Below are positions 47,176 to 58,568 of a stretch of 64,000 nt of DNA, piece by piece. Each line of letters opens with the position of its first letter. The stretch's first letter is position 1. Origin of the DNA: Spinacia oleracea (Eukaryota > Streptophyta > Magnoliopsida > Caryophyllales > Amaranthaceae); the NCBI RefSeq assembly GCF_020520425.1, contig NC_079487.1, positions 50,010,719 through 50,074,718 of the forward strand, in the 5' to 3' direction. The position numbers and the translations under genes are program-made. The notes beneath the pieces were generated by a model. That model was not told the DNA's origin. It did not search any database and saw only the letters and a list, made by a program, of their open reading frames with translations.

Positions 47176-47491
47176 ACGGTTTTGATAGGTGATTAGCCTA
47201 TGCTTGTGCTAATCTGGGCCACTTCTTAGGCTTCAATCAATTAGGCTTGGAAATGTTTGCTAAGCTGGGCCACTTCTAAGGCCTTTATTTGATTAGGCTT
47301 TATGCATGCATATGTTAGATAAATTAGTAATCGACGTGCGAGTAATAAATAGTACCAAACGAGTAGTATTATTTATAGCATTGTAAGGCAAATTTAGCCG
47401 GTTACAAGAGAGTTTACTACCCTATCAGGACCGTCAAAGGTCATTTTCTAGGCAACAGATCCATCTATGAAAGACGAAGTCAAAATACATC
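47176..47491. other. Non-coding spacer downstream of integrase
   Basis: AT-rich; a short imperfect repeat of GCTGGGCCACTTCT(T/A)AGGC occurs at about 47213 and 47263. No gene is seen. Confidence 0.5.
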
Positions 47492-48370
47492 TTAGAAAAA
47501 ATATTTCTTGAGATTGTCTGCATTCCAGGTGCGCAGAATAGGTCGGCCTTGCATGTCTTGAATGCGATATATTCCGTCCCTGACTTCATCATAGATCTCA
47601 TAAGGTCCTTCCCAGGTGGGCGTCAGCTTGCCCTGCTCGTTGGCTCGTCCCACAGACTCCATTTTTCGGAGAACAAAATCTCCTACCTTAAGCACTCTTT
47701 TAGAGACTTTCTTGTTGTACTCCCTCGCCATCCTTATCTTGTACAACTGTTGTCTTAGTGCCGCATTTCCTCTAACTTCGGGCAAAAAGCCCAAGGCCAA
47801 CTTCATCATTTCCCAGTTGGCATTCTCGTCATATAGCATGACCCTCAGTGTAGGTTCACACATTTCTATAGGAAGTACGGCCTCGGCTCCATAGGCTAGC
47901 AAGAATGGGGTTTCGCCGGTGGAGTTCTTAGCCGTGGTGCGGATTGACCATAAGACATTTGGCAGCTCATCAGCCCAAAGACCCTTAGCTTCGTTCAGTT
48001 TCTCTTAATCCCCTTAGAGATTATCTTGTTGAACGCCTCGACCTGGCCATTGGCTTGGGGTCGTCCTACGAAAGCGAAGCAGCTGTGTATGCCGTGGTCT
48101 GCTAACCATTCCTTCATCTTAGGCGTCTCAAACTGAGGCCCATTATCAAAGTCGATATCTTGTGGAATTCCGAAGCGAGTCATAATATTTTTCCAAATAA
48201 ACGCCCTTACATCACAAGTTCTTATATTCTTGAGTGCTTCTCCCTCTACCCACTTGGTGAAGTAGTCGATGGCTACAATCACGTAGCGCCGGCCTCCAGG
48301 GGCTGCTGTGTATGGTCCTAACAGGTCCATCCCCCATTTAGCAAATGGAATGGGGCTCAAAATAGGGGTG
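47492..48370 (-). pseudogene. Integrase remnant of the second Tat element
   Basis: On the minus strand the frame enters at the integrase core (PFAKWGMDLLGPY with the first catalytic Asp), then IDYFTKWVEGEAL, the second Asp in DFDNGPQFE and Glu in QANGQVEAFNKI. A one-base shift near 47996 moves the frame; it continues as MLAYGAEAVLPIEMCEPTLR, then the WEGPYEIYDEVRDGIYRIQD tail module, ending at 47492. The zinc-binding part and everything between protease and the core are deleted. Inactive. Confidence 0.88.
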
Positions 48371-51012
48371 AGAGGGTGCGCCGGCCTGTGAATGAGATGA
48401 GCGAATAAGGACGCAGTTGTGCCCCAAGTTGATCGTCAGGAGAGACCCCCACTGGCACCGTCCTATCTCGACGTGATTCGTCAAGGATGATTTCATAATG
48501 GCCGCCTACTGGCTCCGACCGTCTTGCCTGCATGTGGGCCGTTGCAAGAGCAAAGGTTTCTTTCTTGACTTTATCTTCTTTCTCGTCCAATTTTATCTTT
48601 GAACCTGCTCTGGCTTCATCAGTCTTGCGGCCTCCCCAAGCCTCGGGACTTAGCGTAGTAAGATAACAATCTCTTGCTAGCTGTTGGTCACCATGAATGG
48701 TGCCGACCTGGCCTTTATCACAGACATACTTCATAAGCATAAGATGAGTGACGACCACCGCTTTGGTCTGATTTAAAGTGGGACGGCCCAAGATGATATT
48801 GTAAGCAGTGAGGTCTTTCACAATCAGAAATCGGACGTTCAAGCTCCTACTTTGATGTCGGTCTCCTACTCGGAGGGGTAGGGTGATGATTCCTTGGGGG
48901 TGAATTATGCCGCCTCCGAATCCAATGATGGGGTAATGAATCTTTTCAATCGTCTTAGGGTCGTGTTCAAGACGGTTCAGACACGCTGTACTGATAATAT
49001 CTGACGAACTCCCCGTGTCTACTAAGATACGCCTTACTTTGAGGTTTGCCACTTTCAGCTCAATAACTAGGGGATCGTCATGAGGGGTGGCTATCTTGCC
49101 TCTGTCGGCTTCACAAATTTCTACCTTAGGGAAGTGATCCATTGGAGCTTTTCCTGACAACATTACCTGACCCAACCGGCTTGCATAATCCTTTTGCCCT
49201 CTCATTGTTGGGCCCCCAGCGGCTAGGCCTCCTGAGATGACGGCTACACATTCTGGATCAGTGTCATTGTCATCACGCCGATATGACGGTGACCTACTTT
49301 TCTTATAGAACATTTTACCACTTCCCCCAGTACTCGTGCTGAGATATGATTTCCGAAATCCTTTGGGGGCTAATTCATCAAGAGCTCTACGCAGACTCTT
49401 GCAATCTTTTGTATCATGGCCTACATCACAATGGAACTTACAATAAAGAGAGTTATCCCGGGTTTCCACCGGCGACTTCATAGGGAACGGCCGATCAATC
49501 TCATATCTATCGCTGATGTCCAACAGTATCGTATACAGGTCGGTGTTATATTCAAATTTCTCTTTATCATATGGTCGTCCTCTCTTCTGCCCTTGTGAGG
49601 TATTAGCCTGATACCCCTTCTTTTCAATGGCCCACGTCCCATTTGGACGGTTGGTCTTTTTATCTGTCTTATCCTTGCGCCGAGAGTGGTCTGTGGTTTC
49701 AGTTCCCTTAGATTCCTTTGGGACGGAACAAATTTCTGTGGCATAGATAAAGGATTCGGCTTCGTCCAGGGCATCAGCCATAGTTCTCACACTCTTTTTC
49801 ACCAGATCAAACTTAAAGGAAACTTTCTTAAGTCCCATACAAAAGTTATCAAAGGCCACCCCATCAGGTAGATCCGGAATATGTCCTGACTCCAAATTGA
49901 AACTTCGCACATAGCTTCGCAAAGATTCGTCTTTTCCTTGCTGTATTCGGCCCAAATGCATGCTCGTCTTTTTTTCCTCTTTATAAGCCATAAATCTTAC
50001 AGAAAACAACATCTCCAGTTCTGCATAAGTGTTGATTGTTCCAGCATGCAGCTTCTTAAACCATTTTGAGGCAACTCCTTTTAGAGTGGCCGGGAAGTAT
50101 TTGCACCAACTTGCATCAGTAGTCCCTTGGACATACATGTGGTGACGATAGGCCAAGAGGTGTACGTCAGGATCAGACGTACCGTCATAGACATCAATAG
50201 CCGGTGGCTTCACCTTAGGCTCCTTGGGAGCGTTCATAATATCAGCACAGAATGGAGTGGTGTAATCAAGGATGAGGTCGGCTACTCCCTGTTGAATGTG
50301 ACATATTGGGTCTTGTCTCCTACCCTGAGAGGTTCTACGTCGCTCGCTGTCTGCGCGAATCACATTGGTTCTGGTGAGACGACGCAAAGGAGCAGCAAGG
50401 GGTGAATCTTCCATAACAGGGGTGGAGCCTGTGTCTGACAGCTCATTTTCTTGAGGCCTGTCTAGCTGAATAACTGGTACCCTTATGGACGGTCCAGGTT
50501 CGGGCCGAGCAGTTGTTAAAATACGACGCGGAGCCATTGGCTGGAAAGAAGTCCTAGTCCTGTCGAAACGTCTGTCACGCTCGTCATTTCGAGCTTGGTG
50601 TTGCCGCCAGACATTAGACCGAGTGAATCCATTAAAGAACGGCATCCCCGTCCCATGAGACTGAGAGCGGATGGTCTTGATCTCATCTTGAAGTGTGTCC
50701 ATCTGCGCCTTAAATCCGGCCAGAATATGTTTGAGTTGACCAGCTGACACCGACAGATATGGATTTCCTTCATGAATGTATCAGCGTCGATCTCAAGTGA
50801 CCGCCTGGAGGAAATGAAGGCTGACCCGTCTCATCTTCCACATGGACTTGCTCAGATTGTGGTTCAGGAGGGGGATCAGGACAGCCGTCCTGCCCCACGT
50901 AATGGTTTCTTCTCTCGTCTCTCCCTCGAGGAGGACGGTCACCATTCATTGTGGTCTCGTCAATTTCGTTTCGATTGATGGACGCGTCTCCGAAGTGCTG
51001 GACGTCTACCAT
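48357..51012 (-). pseudogene. Gag-protease of the second Tat element
   Basis: On the minus strand an ATG at 51012, 12 bp from the primer site, opens an 80-codon N-terminal piece (MVDVQHFGDASINRNE). A one-base shift around 50775 puts the rest in another frame, open for 797 codons from 50750. In that part: retrotransposon gag domain at ~185-330 (WCKYFPATLKGVASKWFKKL), a Cys/His motif at ~437-450 (YCKFHCDVGHDTKDC), aspartic protease with intact DTG at 578-580, and ILGRPTLNQ at ~653-661. The frame ends soon after the protease at the deletion junction. Tat gag and protease normally continue into RT. The gag shift and lost pol make it non-functional alone. Confidence 0.88.
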
Positions 51013-51023
51013 GTTACCTTACC

Positions 51024-51041
51024 TCCCCACAGACGGCGCCA
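51024..51041 (-). other. Primer binding site of the second Tat element
   Basis: Minus strand TGGCGCCGTCTGTGGGGA, five bases from the LTR end at 51047. It shares the TGGCGCCGT start with tRNA-Asp-type primer sites and differs from the tRNA-Arg site of the first Tat element. Confidence 0.75.
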
Positions 51042-51046
51042 AATAT

Positions 51047-51553
51047 TGTGGGAGTTTTTCCAATGGTTGATGACGAGGAGGTATCCGGTTCCACGTAGAG
51101 TCGAGTCCAGTCCACGTCGGGCGATTTTCCTGCAAAACAAGAATATTCCCGTAGGAATATTCCCTCCGATGCTTAAGTAAGGTTAGGGTTTTAAGGAAGA
51201 AGTTCTTAGTAAAAAGAAAGCATTAACTATATGAAATTGAAGGGTGTTTCTCTATCTAGGAACTTGTGTCAATTCCTTGGGAATTGAGTGTATTTATAGT
51301 CTCCCCCTTTTGGGGAAAATCCTAGGAAGGTTTCACATGATTGGCTAGTTTACCATAATATGACAAGTGTCACTATCATAATATTCTTCTATGTTGGGCC
51401 ATGGGCCTTTGAGAGGTTTGTACTCTTATTTCAGCCATACATCATCAAATGCTTACTCCTAAGTGGCTGCCAAATAGGCATTTTGCTTGCTGAAATGTGC
51501 CACGTGTCACCCTGTGATTGGGCCACGCAGGCTGGGTATTTTTACCCACATCA
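51047..51553 (-). repeat. 5' LTR of the second Tat element
   Basis: 507 bp, highly similar to 42546-43064. TATA box at 51291-51298 (minus strand). Confidence 0.9.
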
Positions 51554-51586
51554 ATTATTATTATTATTATTATTATTTATTATTTA

Positions 51587-51631
<45 letters not shown>
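51554..51631. repeat. (TTA)n microsatellite, right half
   Basis: About 26 TTA units with three TTTA variants, continuing the repeat interrupted at 42545. Confidence 0.9.
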
Positions 51632-51633
<2 letters not shown>

Positions 51634-52170
51634 ATGTATAAAAAAGAACTCTTTATAGATTTATAAGAACATCCTATGAACAAATTATATGGAATGAGAC
51701 ATAAAAAATCAACTTCTAAAAATGAACATTACAATTTGAAAAGAACAGTATATGAAAGCACAAGTAAGCGTACCTTAAACGCTCGATCAAAATTCATCAA
51801 CAGCATGAATATCTTAAAATATTCAAAACTGATCTCAATCAGAAAATTATCGAAAAATATCATGCACTCTTGCGATTTTTTTGATGTTTATCATATTTAT
51901 TTTTCCGAAAATTACATAAAGCAAAGTAGAATTTTGCTTAATTCACTCATTTTCAACCAAGGAGAAACAATTCAAAATGAATTTTAGAGAGAGAATAAGG
52001 AGAAAATGTATTGTATTTTACTCTTTCACTCACTATATCACTTTTTCTCTCTCAACAATTATCTCTTATGTTGAGAGAATATGAATCCTCTCCTCTTTCT
52101 TTCTCTTAAATGTATTTCTAAAATTCTAAAATGACTAAGGATTACGATTCATAAGTACAAATATTATATG

Positions 52171-52264
<94 letters not shown>

Positions 52265-52684
52265 GCTGAAAAATGGAAAATGACAAAATAGGAATTAGAA
52301 TGAAAGAAGATTTGAGAAGGAGAAATGAAAATTCTTAAAGAGTGCAAAATGAGAACTGTGCACGTGTTTTTATTTTGTTTTTTTAACAGAATATTGTAAA
52401 AAGAACAAATAAAAAAACTAAAAGAACAAATAGAGAGGCTAAAACAACAAGTCAAGTACCTTGGGCCACAACAACATGTGATTCTGAATCTTCATTAGCA
52501 TCATTCTATTCTGAATTATCACGAACATTATTCATAATATCTGGAAAAAAAATAAGTTAGGATGTATAATAACAAGAAAAAAACAAAATAAAAAGAACGG
52601 AGGATAAATAGAAAATAGTTCAAAAAATAACACCATAAAATAAAAAGAACAAATTATGAAACGCAAATGGTCTATTTTCCTACT
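51632..52684. other. AT-rich unidentified element, middle part, with (AT)n
   Basis: AAAAGAACA-rich DNA with a CT-rich stretch of TTTCTCTCTC words near 52035-52110 and an (AT)n run of about 95 bp at 52167-52261. No gene is supported. The words AACAAATTATGAAACGCAAATG at its right edge (52649-52670, quoted in part) recur at 54905. Confidence 0.5.
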
Positions 52685-54675
52685 TGTAGACACCTAATTT
52701 GTGTCACCCCTTTGGGATGATGACAATACCATTATCCTTGTTAGGTGATTGGAATAACTCCAGGCGGAAATCCCAATTGCTAAGAATACTTCCAAAGTTT
52801 AAGATCCAAAATCCAACCCTCGAGACCGTTCCCCTTTCGGTTCTCGGTACAAAATACAACTTTCCAAATCCAATTTCAAAATCCAAGTACAAACTCATCT
52901 AGTAGACCATCCCATTGGTTTTACTAGGCCTTTTCCACTCAAAATCATATAAGGCAAGTCAAATTCGTGCGCCGACCCACAAAACCGAGCATGCTGGGCC
53001 CCGTCCCGTAAAACCGGAATTCAAAAACCCGAGAAAGGCTTGTTTTTAGACGCTAAATGATGCCTTAAACTCCAAGAAAATACAAAACTCCAAACCTAGT
53101 ACTATTCGTACAACAGGTACAACACTACAAGACGAAACAAGGACGATTCCCCGTCCTTGCTTTGGCGGCATTCAAGCCACGTCACCAGCGCCCAACGCTG
53201 GTCCAGCGCCTTGCGCTTACGTGTGCTGGTGCCTTGCACCCATTCCTTCTATAAATACCCCTCATTTTCAGCAAAATAGGGAGGAGAACAACAATACAAC
53301 GTCATAATTTCGACATTACGCCTCAAAATACAACTCAAAAACTCCTCAAAAACACATACAAAATTCCTAAATTCAAAAAAGCAATTGGGAGCTCTTGCCT
53401 AAACCTAACTAGGTAAATCCGAATCCCACTCTAATCAACTATGTTGCTTTGATTTCTAAATGATTAGCAAGTTGGTGTTTTTAATCAATAAAAAACACCA
53501 CTTGCAACAATCATACATGTTTTCCAAAAATACAAAATACAAATTTTCAAGATTCAAGGATGTCTAAGTTGTTTGCAATCACCTCTTGGACTAGAATCAC
53601 CTTCAAACATGGGGTAATCAAAGATGACACCTTTTAACATTTAAAGGTTTAGTCTTTGGAGATTTAAAACTCCATTTTCAATATACAAGTTCAAGTTTTC
53701 CATTTTCAAGATCTTACCATGTTTAGGGTTGTTCATAGTTATTTCCCTAAACTAGGATCATTTCAAGTTCAAATTTCAATTATTTCAAGTTCAAAACTTC
53801 AATATTCAAGCTTCCGAGTTCAAGTTTAACATGCAAAATCTAGGATATTTGGGTTGAGCAACCTCTATCAAGTTGAGAATTTTGGCTCTGAATTTGTGTC
53901 GGGCGCACTTATTTTTAAGGAGCTGCTTGGCGTTCGAATCTCATGTGCCCAAGTGCAAATTTTAATTATGCACCTTTCAATATTGCAATTTCAATATCTC
54001 ACCTTTCAATACCGCAATTTCAATATCGCACTTTCAATATCGCACTTTCAATACCGCAATTTCAATACCGCAATTTCAATACCGCAATTTCAATACCGCA
54101 CTTTCAATTACGCATCTTTACTTGCCTAGTCCATTTCTAGGCAATGTGGACCTACTCCCTAGTCCTTTTCTAGAGGGTCTTGTATTTAATAATTCCGCAC
54201 TTTATTTAGTATTGTGATGTTGCTTTATTTGCTTTATCGCTTTCATCACCAACATGCTAAATACAACAAAATACAAAGGTTACATCACGCTTAACAAAGA
54301 TATTTTTGGACAAACCGGCCTTAGGTTCCTTAAATCAATCTTTAAAGCAAAGTGACCACCATACAATTAGAGATTCAATTTGCTCTAAATGCAAACCCAC
54401 ATAGTCTAATCTAGGGTTTATTTTCGAAAACATTGTTGTGCCAACGTACTTGAATATTTCTAAAGCTCGCCGAATAAGCACTTTTGTTCCCGTGCCCGGA
54501 TATCACCCATCCATTTCAAGGATTCAAGGCCTTATCCAACATAGGTCTCTCCAAACAAGACTTTAAACAATGTTTGGTGGCGACTCCTTCGAGGTACAAA
54601 AATTCTACGGTTTTCTAAAGAACCGCCCCTCTTGTAGAACCGGAAACAAGTTTTGACACAAAAAAAACCCCTACA
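52685..54675 (+). mobile_element. Solo LTR of a Tat/Ogre-type element
   Basis: 1991 bp, starting TGTAGACACC and ending AACCCCTACA, flanked by CTACT at 52680-52684 and 54676-54680. TATA box at 53250-53257. It shares its first bases with the LTR of the first Tat element. A primer-site-like TGGCGACTCC lies inside, at 54578-54587. An uninterrupted relative of the insertion site exists at about 54905-54960, which confirms the borders. Confidence 0.85.
53968..54110 (+). repeat. 14-bp tandem array in the solo LTR
   Basis: About ten units of TTTCAATACCGCAA with variants (ATCGCAC, ATTGCAA). The open frame over it is a repeat artefact. Confidence 0.88.
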
Positions 54676-55357
54676 CTACTATAATGAAATTGTTCTTTTA
54701 ATATGAGCATATGTTCTTTAATTACGTGAAACTGTTCTTTTCTGGAAAAAAATAAGTGTAATTACATAATCAAAATATTCAAATCAACGAAATCAATGAA
54801 ATCGTGTAAAGATAAATAGAAAATAATACAAAAATAACACAATAAAATAAAAAGAACAAATTATGAAGCGCAAATGAAATTGAAAATAATAAGAAAAAGA
54901 ACAAATTATGAAACGTAAATGGTTTATTTTTCTACTATAATAAAATTTTTCTTTTAATACGAGCGTATATTCCTTAAATACGCGAAACTGTTCTTTTCTG
55001 GGAAAGAAAACATAATTACATAATCAAAATCAACGAAATCAACATGTTATTACATAATTAAATCCATTAAAATCATCAAAACACGATTATTACAAAGCCA
55101 AATTCATCAAAATAGTCAAAATAATCAAAAACCCGTTTATTATAAAATCAAAATCATAAAAAAAAAACAATTTATTATTACAAAATTGAAAAATTACCTC
55201 CCAAAATCTGATTATCAGCTGCAGATTGAATTCAGATTTGAAAAAGAAAAATGAATGAAATTTGCGATTTTTTTGATTACTTTCTCTCTCTAAAAACCAT
55301 TTTAGAATACCTAGTTCGCACTTTCTCTCTCCTCTTCAAAGTTTGAATTCAAAAAAT
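54676..55357. repeat. Right part of the AT-rich element, with internal tandem duplication
   Basis: ATTATGAAACG(C/T)AAATGGT(C/T)TATTTT, CTACTATAATRAAATT and TTCTTTTCTGGRAA occur in the same order twice, once split by the solo LTR (52650-54750) and once at 54905-55005. The repeat period without the LTR is roughly 240-260 bp. It ends beside the CACTA terminus. Confidence 0.65.
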
Positions 55358-55790
55358 CACTACTAGAAAATTCGCTTACAGAGGCAAGACATAATTGCCT
55401 CTAAAAACGAAGATGTGGCCTCTAATGAGTTTTTGAAGCAAAAAAGTGGATGCCTCCGTTGCTAATTAGTGGTTGCCCCTAAAGGCCCCTTTTGAGGCAA
55501 TATGACATGTTGCTTCTAAAAGCACATACATTTAGAGGCAATTATATATTCTTGCCTCAAAATATAATTAGGGGCAACATATATATTTGCCTCAGATTAT
55601 AATTAGAGGCAACCACATATTCTTGCCTCAAAATATAATTAGAGGCTAACATATATAATTCTTGCCTCAAAACATATTCAGAGGCAATATCAAAAAGTTG
55701 ATTCTAAAGACATATGTTTAGGGGCAACCATATAATTTTGTCTCGAAATATAATTAGGGTCAATTACATATGCCCCTAATGATATTAAAA
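55358..55790 (+). mobile_element. CACTA (En/Spm) element end with subterminal repeats
   Basis: Starts CACTACTAGAAAATTCGC, the usual CACTA terminus, and is followed by at least ten copies of GAGGCAA or TTGCCTC in both orientations between 55380 and 55770, as expected for transposase-binding subterminal zones. The other end (CTAGTAGTG) was not found before the copia element at 58569. Confidence 0.75.
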
Positions 55791-57964
55791 TGATATCTAA
55801 AACATTCATGTGGTTTTTAGAGGCACCAAAAATAATGTGCAACTTTAATAATATTTTTCATTATTATATATCTTGCTAATTACACAATTTTACAACTAAA
55901 CCAAAAAAATTCATGAAAATAAACATTGGTATTATTAACTCCAGAAAATGTTTGTATAAATAATTACATAATTAGTACCTCTCAAAAATGTCGGCATGAC
56001 TTTAAATCAAAATAAGTAAATGACGTATTATTAAAATGAGCAACAAAATCTCATTTAAAAATATAAATCTAAAATTACGATGCTATTCTCTTTATCCGCT
56101 TCCAATTATCCTCCTGCACCCCTATCAATGCAACAAAAAAAAAAAAAACGTGTTAGCTTCTGTATAACATAATCTGATCATCCAAATACAAACTTGTTAT
56201 TTTTTTTATTCAAACGAGGAATAAATCCAGCAAAAAAACAGCAAAAATAGAAAAAATAAAAAGCAACAGAAATTAAAGGAACAAACAGCCTAGCTAGAGC
56301 CTATATCAGTGGAGATAAGAAAAACAAAATTAAAGCTTATTAGCATATTAGAAGAGAATATATGTTTATTAGCTAACATTGTTTTGTTGATTTGTTATGC
56401 CTTTAACCAATTCAATTGATGAACATCATAAATATTTACTTGTAAGAAGTGGCTAACCAGTAGAACTTTTGAGGTTTGTGTGATTCGAACGTCAAGACGT
56501 ATTTAAGTTGTCTACACCTTGTTTATTCTCTAGAGCCTGCTGTTTGTGGATATTTTCATTGGTAATTTTCATCAGGCAATCCGTGCCAACCCATTCATCC
56601 CAACTGTTGGATACAAGTGTGTGAAATGTAACAAATCTATATCTAACTCCCTTGCACGAACCAGACAGATATTAGATATCAGATAATATACCACTTAAAG
56701 TAGTTCAACTATCATTGGATTAAACTTGAAATCAATAAACTTGTATTACATCACAAATACAGAAACAGATTGCCTCCACCATGAATGAGAAATTACTTAT
56801 AGATCCATAATTAGAACCACCAGCCTTGGAGAGTGAAAAAAGATTTTGAAGATCATGCAGTTTAAAAGAAAGCCAGACTTTTGTACCATGACGAGTCCCA
56901 TTCATACATCATGTTGGAAACTTACAATTGTTGCAATCTTGTATGGTTTCCAATCTCTAAAGGCAGGGATCCTGAGAAATTATTTGGACCAAGACCCCTA
57001 AATACATATAGAGTACGACATTTATCAGTATTTATCCCATTTTATTTTAAAACTGAAATTTCTCTTGTAAAGGAAACAGTTTAAACATTTTCTCAGCATA
57101 GGAAAATAGGAATCAAAAGAAAACTGATGCTTACATAAGACTCATATGATGTGGATAACAACAAGGTAAGAGGAGATCTGCAACAGGTATAATTATTTCT
57201 TTAGTTTTAGAGTTATGTGCATTATTTGGAATGTTTCAGCATTATATTACACAAGACATGTGAGAATTTCAAATCCGACAAAAAACATAAGACACGTGAC
57301 ATCTCAAATTCAGACTAGAAAGATCTCATTCAATTCCCAGAAAAACTTAAACAGATCCTAGAAATCTGGTATGAATCCAGACATGAAAATACCAAATATC
57401 ATTTGGTATTAATCCAGACATGAAAATCCAGATTCCAAAAATGTTGAGCTCAAGTAAAAGATGAAGCAAATTATTGGATAAAGATATGCAACTTGAGAAA
57501 CCAAGTGTTGTTGTCTCACCCTAAGCCACGACTGCATACCACTTAGTTGAGCAAGACCCATCTCCAGCAAGGCAGCAAGTAATCTACCCAATTCCTACAA
57601 TATAACTGATGAATATTTGCACTTGTCAGTTGTCATATAGACAAGTAAATAAACAGTTGAATTTAGTCCTTGCGCTTCTGAATTGTGTATCAATAACAAT
57701 AGATAGATAATAAAATCAAAGTAAGATTTCAATAGTTTGCATAAACCTAATTGAGCAATTTAAAGCAGCTGCAGGCTTTCTCAATTATTTTCAACATATT
57801 CAAAGCAGGAACAACATCAATCAAGCATAAACAACAAAGTTCCACAAGAAATTCATCAGCAGACTTAGTAGGGACAAAATAAATAATGTATTACAAGAAG
57901 GAACCAAATGAATCAAGGCTGAGCACAAATTGCAGAGCACAATGGGAAACTTGGAAATCATTTA
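55791..57964. other. Unresolved AT-rich DNA, possibly CACTA interior
   Basis: No reading frame over 70 codons and no domain seen on either strand. It may be the decayed interior of the CACTA element or intergenic DNA. Confidence 0.35.
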
Positions 57965-58568
57965 CTATATACTAAAGTGGTCACCAAAAGATTTCCCGAA
58001 GTACACGTGTCACTTTCTTAGCAATTATTTTCCCGCCTAAAACTTTTATATTTTTTTATATTTTTAATTAATAGCAAAATTTACTGATGATTATCAAAGG
58101 CAGTTGTGATATCTTAGGTGGTTACATTATTTGGCTAAAAATAAAAGAAGACTTTGTGCATAACACTCAAAATAAAATATATTTTACTTAAATAAAATAT
58201 ACATATTATTATTAATTAATTATTTAATATTTAATAAGAAGTTGTGATACTCTTTTAAAAGAGGTAGTTGTACGCCTAATATATTTTTCTCCTAGATATT
58301 AGGCATGCATTCAAAGAATATCTAAATATCTAAATTTCATATCTAAATTTCTCCTATATATTAGGCATGCAACCAAAGAATATCCCTATAATACGTACAA
58401 TTAATATCCTTTTAACAACTTTTTTAATGCTTTTTAAAAATAAAGGATAAAATCTTCTGGGTTAAAAAACCACGTATTTAAAATTTCTCCCTGATATTAG
58501 GCATAAAAAGATAGGGTTGGTTATTTTTCGTCTAGACTATATAAATGATACACGTTTACCCATAAAAT
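57965..58568. other. Possible Helitron 5' end
   Basis: TATATACTAAAGTGGTCACC followed by ACACGTGTCAC and TTTTCCCGCC resembles the 5' end of many plant Helitrons. The words CTCCTA(G/T)ATATTAGGCATGCA repeat at about 58292 and 58352. No 3' hairpin with CTRR end is visible; the copia element starts at 58569. Confidence 0.3.

Larger units (their letters stand above)
42546..51553 (-). mobile_element. Second Tat-type Ty3 retrotransposon lacking RT
   Basis: LTRs 42546-43064 and 51047-51553 (TGATGTGGG...CTCCCACA on the minus strand). Minus-strand order is primer site (51041-51024), gag-protease (51012-48357), integrase (48370-47492), tandem repeats (46660-47175), antisense gene (43635-46251) and purine tract (43080-43065). 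A deletion near 48365 fuses the end of the protease region to the integrase core, removing reverse transcriptase, both RNase H domains and the integrase zinc finger. Flanking DNA is ATT repeat on both sides, so the target duplication cannot be identified with certainty (GTTGT on the left, ATTAT on the right). Confidence 0.88.

Noticed and set aside
52135..52455. 106-codon minus frame with Ile-Tyr repeats
   Set aside because: Translation of the (AT)n microsatellite.
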